Assembly: GCA_021399435.1 (NCBI GenBank)
Contig: JAJTUP010000003.1
Coordinates: 2,480,001-2,544,000 of the forward strand
Direction of reading: 5' to 3'
DNA length: 64,000 nucleotides
Source: Diaporthe sp. PMI_573
Taxonomy: Eukaryota > Ascomycota > Sordariomycetes > Diaporthales > Diaporthaceae
Below, in pieces: positions 1-9,428 of the stretch. Both the position numbers and the translations under genes were made by a program. The notes beneath the pieces were generated by a model. The model was not told the origin of the DNA and ran no database searches. It worked only from the letters and a program-made list of their open reading frames with translations. Each line of letters starts with the position of its first letter. The stretch's first letter is position 1.

Positions 1-164
1 CTAGAGGGGACCAAGACTGGCGCTTTGGGAATCTCAAGACCGTAGTGCGTCGAGACCGTGCTCTTGTCGGTCCGCATCTCACGACTTACTATTTCACCGA
101 GCCGTTCCTGGACCGACAGCTTGCACTCTTGTTTCACAGTCAAGGCCCCAAGGCGGCGGCACAT
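1..164 (-). CDS. Possible 5' end of a gene running off the left edge
   Basis: A frame starting with ATG at 164 (reading leftward) stays open for 54 codons to the window edge. Its composition looks protein-like: charged, with a mixed helical stretch including VQERLGEIVSREM. No domain is recognisable in so short a piece. It could also be an internal exon or a chance frame. No promoter or splice signal decides between these. Confidence 0.2.
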   Translation of the reverse strand, partial: MCRRLGALTVKQECKLSVQERLGEIVSREMRTDKSTVSTHYGLEIPKAPVLVPS

Positions 165-1422
165 TGAGGGACGGCATATTCAGGTACCCTCAGTGACTTT
201 CCCACCATGTTAGGATTCTGAACCTTTGGCGCGGGCACGGCAAGCAGTTGGTTGATGAGACAACGGAAGTACTGCTCAGCCTTCCGTTGTAGTGCCATAC
301 AATGTAGACCTTGAAAAGTTTTGCCCCAGAGGCGTACGATTGTTATCTCTTTTGCACTAATGCTTGTTCCTCCTGAGAGATGCAAGGACCCCCCTCCCCC
401 CAACCTACCACGTGCAGGCTTTGACGAGCCGTAGCGACGGTGTATGCGGCTGAAAATGAGGCCCAACACCAATTCAAAATATTCAAAATGTGTACAGGGC
501 GTATCACGCCCATAGCGAGCTTCAACTCCGAAATCTCGGGCAGAGGTCTCGAAGTTTACATGTCTTTCACTGCAACATCGATTGATACCTGGCTCGTCAG
601 GGATTCGAATTGTTTCCGAAGCTTTCTGGGAGCCAAGGCCGTTCGTCCGAGCGAACGGGAGCGGCTCGGTCTGTTCGCTTGAGCCATGACGTTGAATAGT
701 TGGCGCCGAGCAGACCACGGTTGCTCATTCAGCACAGGCCTCTATATACGAGCGTGGCAACGTGTTCGCGATGAACAAAGCGAAATTAGTGTTCGTTCAT
801 GGTGTGTTCCGTTGGACCGAGAAAACATGGCAAGTGTGTGATATAGGAGACCAGGAAGAGATCCAGTCTGTAAGTACCCTGTACGCCTACCGGTGTGCGT
901 GTATCTTCCGGGGCCCAAACTCATGCTATGCCTTGGATACTGAAATATCAAAGCAGATCGTCGTTTCTGCCCCAAACGCTCGCTCACGGCGTACTTATTG
1001 ACACGGGCTAAGCAGCTGGGCCGTTCGTACAGCATGCTTGACTTGGACCCGCTCAACTCCAGTTCCTAACTTTGTGCCGCGTCGGTCTCTTCTCGTCTCA
1101 AGGCTTGGACCCACGGATCAAGGAGGCGTGCTGCTCCGTCTTCAGGGGCTAACGTACTTCAGAGGGTACTGAGCTGAGCCATTCCTGACTTGTCTCAAGC
1201 TCGGCGGACGTCCATGGCATGTCCGGAGCTGCTGAGAAGGCCGAGACGCGATCAATCAAGAACATGTGCTTCTAGGGCCGAGCAGCCGATATTAGTAGTC
1301 CTCGTCTTCCGACGATGTCGATCCCTCATGCCACAATGCTTGTGATGTTTGAGAATCTTAAAAATTAATTCGTAAATTTACCTAATCAGGTTCTCTCAAG
1401 TGGCTGAGACACCACATTCAAT
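165..1422. other. Intergenic, no supported gene
   Basis: Several overlapping open frames on both strands (the longest on the minus strand, 140-718) show no recognisable domain or splice structure. The last 60 bases before the P450 start are AT-rich and may be promoter or leader sequence. Nothing else is seen. Confidence 0.4.
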
Positions 1423-3330
1423 ATGTTCGCACCACCATTGCTCTTTCTAGCTGCTGCTGCTGTTCTTCTAGCTGTTTTTCAAGCAGTATACGTAACAAGC
1501 AAGAGACGAAAGCTTCCCGACGGAGCACGTCCTCTTCCTGGCCCAAAAGGTAGGGTTTCTCAATGGCTTCAAGGCTTGGCCTTGTGGGTGTCACGACTGA
1601 CAGACAACTTCTCCACCAGGCCTTCCCTTCATTGGTCGCGTTCACGATGTCCCCGCAGAAGCGACATGGCTTAAGTTCTATGAGTGGTCCAAGACGTACG
1701 GGCCTATCTATGAGATGGAGATTTTCGGCACCTCCCATGTCTGGATCTCGGATGAGAAGGTAGCCCATGACCTCTTGTCTAAGCGGAACGCAGTCTACTC
1801 TGATCGTCCAGTCATTCCCAACCTGCCGGACAACCGCACAAGCGGCGACTACCTCGCGCTTCTGGGGAGAACAGAGACCTGGAAGCGACAGCGCAAGCTA
1901 TGCCATCATCTCATGACCACCAGTGCCCAGGAATCCCTCCATGGCTATCCCACGCAGGAGCGAGACAGGTTCCTATACCTCATGTCACAGGACAGCGACA
2001 ACTACATTGAGTGGATCGAGCAATTCACCAGCCGGACCGTCTCGCGCCTTGGTTGGGGCAGCCCGCACCCCGCCAAGATACTGCGAAAGACAACGTTTGG
2101 GCTCCTCGAGACCATATCGCCGTCCGGCGCCCTGCCGAATGTAATCAGCTGGCTGGCTCACCTCCCGGCATTCATGAGCCCGTGGAAGCAAAAGGAGCGC
2201 GCGAGACACGAGCTGGAAGAGCGACTGTTCAAGATGAATGTCGGCTTCGTGGAGAAGGGAAGAGAGGTAGGGGATGCTAAGCCTAGCTTCGTAAAGACGT
2301 TTCTGGACGATCAAGAGAGAACCGCCGAAGGCCCGGACGAGAAAGACCGGACGAGGCAAACGGCTTCCGACAAGGGCGACGCGATGTACACGGTTGGCTT
2401 GATGGCCATTGCCGGTGCGCTCACAATTGGCAGCCCTGTCCAGAGTTATCTCTTGGCCATGTGTCACTACCCGGACTGGCAGGTCAAACTTCAAGAGGAG
2501 ATCGACTCGGTCTGCGAGGGACGGTGTCCCCAGTGGGAGGATCGCGAGAAGCTCCCTCTACTCAGAGCGGTGGTAAAGGAAGTATTGCGGTGGCGGCCAC
2601 CGGTCCCAACGGGAATCCCGCATGCTACCGAGAAAGACGATGTTTACAACGGGTATTTCATCCCAGCTGGAGCGACGATCCATGCTCTGGAATGGTAAGG
2701 AAAAGTCTCTCAAAAGCGCCGATAGCATGAGTCTGCGGAACTAACCTTGCTCCCAACAGGGGCATCACTCGCGACGAAAGCGTGTACCCAGAGCCAGAGG
2801 TCTTCAACCCCGGCCGCTGGCTTTCCGAGGAATACCCAACCTACCGTGAACCACTCACCCAGCACCCCAACCTCAACGGATACTCCCAGTTCGGCTTTGG
2901 CCGGCGGACCTGTCAGGGCATACCCATTGTCGAGCAGGACCTGTTCCTGACCATGGGCGGTATGGCATGGGCGTTCGATATCCGGAAGCGGCGGGACCCC
3001 GCGACGGGCGAGGAGATCCCCGTCCACTGGAACAGCTTCACGCCGCTCTTGATCGCGAAGCCCGTCAAGTTCGCGTTCAATGCCGTGCCGCGGGGCGGGG
3101 AGGACAAGGTGAAAATGCTGAGGGCGATGTGGGAGGCGGCCAAGGAAGAGGACGAGGAACTTGTGCTAAAAGATGACGGGAGCCTTGAGCATGTAATCAG
3201 GAAACCTGGAGGAGGGCCCGTTGAGAAGGGCCAGGGGGCGGAGGAGTCAAGTGATGCAAGTGAGAGTGACCACGATGTCCTCATCAACGTGCGTGAGTCC
3301 TCGTCGGAGGCGAGCGATGCGCAGAATTGA
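1423..3330 (+). CDS. Cytochrome P450 monooxygenase, three exons
   Basis: This is a heme-thiolate monooxygenase, probably ER-anchored by the hydrophobic N-terminus (residues 2-24) followed by basic residues and the proline-rich hinge LPGPKG. Exons are 1423-1549, 1620-2694 and 2760-3330, giving 590 aa; both introns (70 and 65 nt) have GT-AG ends and keep frame. The K-helix ExxR is E363-V-L-R366, and the heme-binding loop FGFGRRTCQG has the Cys ligand at 452. The I-helix reads AGALT at 307-311. The Thr is present, but the acidic residue normally before it (AG-x-D/E-T) is Leu. After the normal P450 end there is a long acidic, Ser-rich tail (roughly residues 520-590) that is unusual for the family. 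The substrate cannot be deduced. A nitrilase and an FAD monooxygenase lie within 6 kb, which suggests a small catabolic or tailoring group. Confidence 0.93.
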
Positions 3331-3857
3331 TCTGAGGCGCGGCTGTATTATGACTATATCCTTGGCGCAGATGATTCAGATTGATTGCGATTTTGGACGT
3401 TTGTGTTAATAACAACCTCAGTGTATAAATGAAATGTTTAATATGACTTTGGTGTCGTACGTGATCACACCACTCCTTTGTTGTAACATCTACCTACCGT
3501 CAAGCCAGTCAACTGCATGTGGTAGCCTCCGCATTTCCTGGACAAATTCCATTCTTGCCTTGGACAGCGCCTTTGGATTTTGTGTTGCTGAGCCTTTGGC
3601 TCTTTGAGTTGACGACATCTGTCTCACATGGACGAAAAGTATGGTTTATGAAGATAGGGAGGTAACTATTCAGGATTGATGCTGGCTCGGGGCTTAGTCT
3701 TGCGGTAGAGTGGAATACCATCTCCCAAAGGTGCTCGACGGGACCAACCCATTGGCCTTGCTAGCAACGGCAACACATGTCCGGCCAGCTTTTGGTCACC
3801 CCGACCCGCATTCCGCATTCCAAGGTTCCGATATTGCCTCACAGGCGACAATCCAGA
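3331..3857. other. Intergenic, 3' region of the P450
   Basis: This is the spacer between the P450 stop and the 3' end of the broken minus-strand gene. It contains AT-rich 3'-UTR-like sequence just after 3330 (a run around TTAATAACAACC and ATAAATGAAATG that may serve in 3'-end formation). No gene is seen. Confidence 0.4.
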
Positions 3858-4990
3858 CTACTCCTGACGACCACTTCGAGCCACGTCTTTCTCATATATC
3901 GCGTTAATGGCTTTCACCATGTCCCGGATCTCGAGGTAATCAATCTCATCTTGCGGCCTTCTATCCTCAAAGTTCAATTCTTCCTGCGAGAAAGGCTTGC
4001 GTTCCCATGGATCCCTGTACACAAACTTGTGTGCGCAGTCGAAGGATCGAATCGCGTGAGATTGTCGCGGTCGGAAAGCACAGGTAGTGGGTTGTCCCCC
4101 TCGTCTTCGGCGAGCAAGTAGTCAAGGATCGCCTTCTGTTGCTCATCATGAAAGAAGGTAGATTCGCTCCGTCACCCGGTCGCGGCCCGGATGGGCCCGG
4201 ATATTTGGCAGGTCGTCCCCGTTGTACTGCTGACCTGGTTCCTCTTCCACTGCGCGAGCATCTGCTCGTCTGTCGAACAGCACGACGCCGCTGATGATTC
4301 TGTCTTCGGCCCAATATCCTGCCATGTCAGCAATACCTTCAGGATAGATATCGACATCCTGGCAATATGCATGGTTGAACAATGTGGGTCGTGGTGGAAC
4401 ATCAATCCAGCCTGGTCCTGGCCCTTCGAGATTCGGGTCCCATGTCCCTCGTTGGCCGTGGCATAACGTAATCGGTGAATCTCTTGATCTGCTTCTCATC
4501 GTGTGAACACAAATAAATCCGCGTGAAGAGGTATGCTGCAATTTGATGCACTGCCACGGCGACAAGCTCGACCAGGCGGGTGTTGACAGCCTTGGGCCCG
4601 ATGGTGGCACTCTGATAGGATTGGACAAGCTTTGGCTCAAACAAGAGTGAGTTGATATTGAAGTCCTGAATGCACAGTCTGGTCTTCTCCACCGCCTCCG
4701 GGCAACGCTGGGGGTGCTCCTCGATGGGGGTGCTCGTCACCAGACATACCAGGAGATCGTCGGTCCCGCGCCACGTCCTCTATCGGTAGGCCATCAACGA
4801 TCTGGGCACACGTCTGTCGCGCTGTCTCTGTGCTCAATACGCGAGCAAATGCTCGCCGAAAGATGCCGTAGCGATCCAACCCGATGGTCTCAAGTGAACT
4901 GCGGCGTAAATGAGCATAAAGTGCAACTCCACGGAGCCGTGTGACCATAGCATCCATGGTCAGGCCGGTGATCTCTTCAACGGACTCCAT
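3858..4990 (-). pseudogene. Broken conserved fungal protein of unknown function
   Basis: From ATG at 4990 to TAG at 3858 the minus strand can be read as one protein only by changing frame several times. Segments that clearly belong together include one beginning MESVEEITGL, then PEAVEKTRLCIQDF, then GPGPGWIDVPPRPTLFNHAY with GYWAEDRIISGVVLFD, then HDEQQKAILDYLLAEDEGDN and a C-terminus with RRPQDEIDYLEIRDMVKAIN. The Trp/Pro-rich middle with an NHAY-like stretch resembles a common family of fungal hypothetical proteins. I place it from memory only and know no function. At least four one- or two-base shifts are needed: in a C-run near 4717, near 4465, two compensating ones near 4230-4270, and near 4150. 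None has a convincing intron, although a 43-nt GTATGT...CAG segment at the first site is possible. Multiple indels favour a decayed gene over sequencing error. Confidence 0.65.
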
Positions 4991-5674
4991 TTTGCTTGGT
5001 AAGACGCCTAAGACGCCTAAGACGCCTTTGGGCACCGTATTGCTGAAGTATTATTTACCTGGAGGTACAATTATTCCGAGGCACTAGATGCTATGGTATC
5101 AAAAAAAAAAAAAAATGATTAACGAATCAGAAGCCTCAAGCAATAGGAAGGACGTTTATAAGGTTTATGAGAAGGGGATAGATCAAAGCAAAGCTATAGT
5201 GGATCAAACGATTCCGTTGGCTATTCACAATAGGCGTACATTGCTCCCAAGGTCCTTTTTACACACAGTGGAGTACTGCAGTGGTGGAGTCACTGCCTTG
5301 TGACTTCCTCTATTAGGCACCACTCCTCTCTGTCGTACCACTCCTCGACGTCGGATATTTTCTCCAACGCCAACTGGTGTACCTTGGCCTTCGACTGGAC
5401 CAATCCTCGTGTGCAATGCGGAGACCAAGAGGATCGCTGATGGCTCTTGTTGTTTGGTTACATTTGAGTATCTGACGGACATAGTCTATATGCACAAACT
5501 ACTCGCTACTCAACTAGCTTATTTAACCCCTCGATCCGTCAGCACACTGTTGATTTGGGCTCCCCCTTTCTTCCTACGGCTTCGAATCGCGGCGTACTGG
5601 AATCTTCAGGCACATATCACCACGTTAACAATACACAAACCGAGACTGAGAATTTCCTGCAAGTACGAGCTGCA
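4991..5674. other. Intergenic with a 9-nt tandem repeat and a poly-A run
   Basis: A 9-nt unit (agacgccta) is repeated three times at about 5002-5028 in the presumed leader of the broken minus-strand gene. A run of 15 A occurs at 5101-5115. The rest is the upstream region of the nitrilase, with no gene seen. Confidence 0.55.
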
Positions 5675-6753
5675 ATGGCTGTCCCCAGGTTTAAGCTGAA
5701 AGTGGCGGCTGCCCACATGGCCCCTGTCTATATGAACAAGGAGGCAACCACCGCGAAAGTTATAGACGTTATCCGAGATTCCGCGGCACAGGGTATTGAG
5801 TTACTCGCCTTCCCTGAGACCTTCATCCCAGGCTACCCTGTATGACCATCTCTTTGAAGACATACTGCTAGGAGGACGCTGAACCCTGTCAGTATTTTAT
5901 CGAGGCATACCCCCCGCTATCCCAGGCCTCGGCACTGGCTCAGTATACAGAGCAGAGCGTGGTCTGTGACAGCTCCGACACATCCATTCGCGCCATCCAG
6001 GACGCATGCCGCGAGGCTGGTGTCACAGTAAGCCTGGGTGTATCGGAGCGCATGGCTGGCGGCTATACACTCTTCAACTCACAGGTGCACATCGACTCAT
6101 CGGGAAGCATCCTCGGCGTCCACCGCAAGCTGCAGCCGACCTATGCGGAGCGGTACGTCTGGGCGCAGGGGGACGGGTCCACCCTGCGTGTCTGGCCGGT
6201 CGACGCGGGCAAGGGCCGGACGAGCTATAACCTCGGGGGGCTGTGCTGTTGGGAGAACACCCTCAATGGTGCGAGGCAGGCCCTCATCCAACAGAACCAG
6301 CATATTCACGTTGGGGCATGGCCCTCGCTATCGACGATGAAGGGATTTGAAGGCATGGCTGATTCTCAGATCGAGGCGCTGATGAAGGCGCACGCGTTGA
6401 CGGCGCAGGTCTTCGTATTGACTGCGTCGAACCCGGTGGATGATACATGTCTAGACTGGATGGAGAAGAATCTCGGCAAGCAGGAGTTGGTGAAGAAGGG
6501 AGGCGGGTGGACGGCTGTGGTCCATCCTTTCTGCCCGTTTCTGGCCGGTCCGCACACTGGCGAGGAAGAGCGCTTGGTCGTGGCCGAGCTGGATCTCAAC
6601 GATCTTGGGCAAGTGAAGGTCTGGATCGACGGGAACGGTCATTATAAGCGGCCTGAGGTCCTGGAAATGAAGGTGAACACGAAGCAATTGTGGCCGTTGC
6701 CTGATAGTACAGAGGTTGCGGGTACAGCGGGAGTGAAAGATACCACTACTTAA
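5675..6753 (+). CDS. Nitrilase (carbon-nitrogen hydrolase), two exons
   Basis: A cytosolic nitrilase-superfamily enzyme that would hydrolyse organic nitriles to carboxylic acids and ammonia. Exons 5675-5839 and 5893-6753 (intron 53 nt, GTATGA...CAG) give 341 aa, a normal length. The intron falls exactly inside the FPETFIPGYPYF motif, which confirms the splice. The catalytic triad is visible: Glu48 (FPETF), Lys134 (HRKLQPTYAERYVW) and Cys174 (GGLCCWEN). In classical nitrilases and cyanide hydratases the residue after CWE is usually His; here it is Asn. The C-terminus contains the usual PFCPFLAGP-type strand region. The upstream ATG at 5555 is in frame but would add an unconserved 40 residues, so 5675 is preferred. 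It sits between a P450 and an FAD monooxygenase. The substrate is unknown. Confidence 0.92.
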
Positions 6754-7046
6754 CTAATCGCAATGATTATTTGATTTCGCTATTGTATCACGTGGGCATC
6801 AACGAGACGTCGGGATTGCTGAGCTTGTTGATAATATAACGGATCTAGACTTTGGTATAGGACAGATATCTACCCAGGTGAATGATTTGAAGCTTTGGGC
6901 TTCTGATCAAGTACCGTATTGCAAAGACTTTATACCACTTATTCTAAGGCACGTTTAACGCTTCCCAGCATCGTCTACACAGGTCTTGAGTTGGTGGAAG
7001 ATCCATCGCAGCCTTGTCCAAAGACATCTCCGTGCACATTCGAAGG

Positions 7047-8499
7047 TCATAGTTCCTTACCGTTTCCCTCGAGCTCCGCCAATGCCGCATCCCAAACCTT
7101 GCCGATATTATTCTGGTAGATCCAACTCATGTCGCCACCCTCCTTGATCACCTTGACCTTGACCCTCTCTTCCTCCGTCAGCCCGGCCGTCGCGACCTCC
7201 AGCTCCCTCAGCTTCTCAGCCCTCTTCGCCGCCTGGCTCCCAAGATACTCATACATGCGCGAGTAATACGGCACACGTATCCTGTCAAAAAGTGATGCAG
7301 CCTTGCCGACGTCGTTGACGTGATACCTCAATGCCTGGGCGAGGATCCAGCCATCCTCCATAGCAAACCCAGCCCCGGAGCCAAAGGCCCCCGAGAGTGC
7401 GTGCGACGAATCACCCACCAGCACGATCCTGCCTCCCCACGCACCCAGAGACGCCAGCTCCGGCCCAGCAAAGGCAGCGAACTCCCTCCACGCGCCGTCG
7501 GGGATCTTTCCCAGCGCCGCCCGAACCGAGGGGAGGTAGTCCTTGAAGTGGGACTCGACGTGCTCGTTCGTGACGGGCACGCCCCAGACGACCTTGCTCG
7601 CGCTGTGGACGGCCGGGTCCTGGTACTCGCGCGAGGCGATCTCGCCCAGCCCTTCGCCGACGGGGGAGAAGTAGACGTGTGAGGTCGGCAGGTGCCACCA
7701 CCCCGTGATGCCGAAGCGCGGGTCTTGGTCTGTGAGGTCTTTGAGCGGCAGTAGCGCCCGCCAGATTGTGGTTCCGGTGAAGGCGATCTTATAGTCTGGC
7801 CATGCGCAGTCCCGGACGACCTGTTTCCTCGGTGATCAGCGGAGACCCGAGAGTTGGGATGATGATGATGATGATGAGTGTGTTTGAGGGGAGGGCTGTA
7901 ACATACCGAGCGAATCCCATCCGCGCCGACGATCAGGTCCGCGGTCTCGCTCGTGCCGTCCGCGAACTGCAACTCGACGCCCTTGACGCCCAGGTCCGTC
8001 ACCCTGTCGAGCTTCTTCGACAGGCGGATCACACCAGGCGGTACGTGTGCCAGCAGGGCTGATTGGAGCTTGGTCCTCTGCGTCCGGATGGTCGGTCTCG
8101 ACTTCCAGTTCCCAGCAGGCCATTCGCGGTCTACTGGCCGTTCCATCCGGTGCAGCTCTGCCCCCGAGCGGCCGTTCCTGGGGACGTAATCAGCTCGGTT
8201 CAGACCGTGATAGACCCAATTTGCAGGAACACTCACATATTCAGCACCACATCGCTTGGATGCCCGCTTACGAGCGAGTCCGCGACGCCTAGCAGCTCGA
8301 GGACGTTCCACGAGTTGGGGCCTATGTTGATACCGGCGCCGACCTCACGAAGGATCTTATCCTTCTCGTAAATGTGTACTTCGACGTTCGGGGTCTTGGA
8401 GAGCGCAATGGCAGTAGCCAAGCCACCAGGCCCGCCGCCGACTACTGCAACCCTTAGCGGTCTGGAGGATGATTTGTCTGGGGTGTTATCCACCGCCAT
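7047..8499 (-). CDS. FAD-dependent monooxygenase, salicylate-hydroxylase type
   Basis: A group A flavoprotein monooxygenase that would hydroxylate an aromatic ring using NAD(P)H and O2. Exons (complement) 8499-8237, 8177-7907 and 7820-7047 give 435 aa, the normal size. Introns of 59 and 86 nt have GTGAGT and GTATGT donors and CAG acceptors. The dinucleotide fold GGGPGG is at residues 21-26 with the acidic end of beta-2 in HIYEKD. The NAD(P)H/FAD motif VGADGIRS ends at residue 178, exactly at the second splice site. The second FAD motif VGDSSHALSGAFGSGAG contains Asp315. The family usually has GDAAH there; Ser replaces Ala-Ala. Intron 2 carries a (CAT)n microsatellite, about seven units. It is the third metabolic enzyme gene in the 1.4-8.5 kb group; regulation is not visible. 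The exact substrate is not predictable. Confidence 0.92.
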
Positions 8500-9428
8500 T
8501 GTTGACTAGGCTTGCTTGACCTTGCTCATGGACTTGGCTCCCCGGAGAGTATAGTCTGACTTCTGGGCGCTTAAAGGTGGCCGAGACTAATTCAGACCTT
8601 GGGCTAGAACAATTTATGTAGCAGCCGAGCAGGCAGTACAACCCACCAGAAGGCGATGCCGGACTTGACATATCAAGAGCGTGGTGTAGATTCCCCGACT
8701 TCTGTCGTCAACGAGTCCCTCGATGGCGTGCTTGGCTATCAAGCACCTCAAGCTGCAACAGAATGAGCATTTCACACGGCCCATTGGAAATCATACCACT
8801 GGGAAAGATAAGCGTTGGTAATGAATTGCTCAGCGCCCCCATTAATACGCTCAGGAAGCTTCCTCCCCAGTGAGTCCGACCCGCAGGCCTCAGGATAGTG
8901 TTTTCCCTACGAAACCCTTCTGAATCAATTTCTCTCTGAACTCCTAACTCAAAACAGTATCCCAAGCGTGTACATATACAAATCTGCCCAAAAGATCATC
9001 CAGAACGTTGCTCGCAAGACTGGAACAAAGGAGAGAGCAGAATGCTAGCGACTCCCAAGAGGGGCAGATATCTCTGGCCAGCAAGCGTGAGCTTGTTCAA
9101 CTTGGGACGCGTCGTGACGAAAATTGGGTATAATCAAACGAGAGTCTGCCGGCGTGTAGCCTGCCCATCTGGCGCGAGTGACAGTGTCCTCTCGAGCCCA
9201 CACGCATCTTGGCCGTTCTCCACATACCGATTGTTACCATCCACCAGTCTGCAACCGCCGCCTGCAGTGTAGACTGACCGTTCCTTCAGCCGATTGTCCT
9301 CATCATTACTTTCGTATCGTCATTTTTGCGCCAGTGAACCCCAGTGCCCGGTCTGAGGATCTCCTTGGAGTGTGCTTGATGGCATCAGTGCTGTCCCGGT
9401 AACACTCCGGTGACATCGGTCGCTACAT
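8500..9428. other. Intergenic, no supported gene
   Basis: This holds the upstream region of the FAD monooxygenase and the downstream region of the large minus-strand gene. Only short unrelated open frames are present and no recognisable feature is seen. Confidence 0.4.

Noticed and set aside
140..718. 192-codon open frame on the minus strand
   Set aside because: No recognisable domain, no splice signals, low-complexity Gly run, and a competing better-looking frame at its end. Treated as chance.
5002..5028. Triple 9-nt repeat as coding start extension of the broken gene
   Set aside because: An in-frame ATG upstream would add a VLGVLGVL stretch from the repeat; the internal ATG at 4990 fits better.
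1423..8499. Reading the left group as a secondary-metabolite gene cluster
   Set aside because: No backbone enzyme (PKS, NRPS, terpene cyclase, DMATS), transporter or pathway regulator is present.
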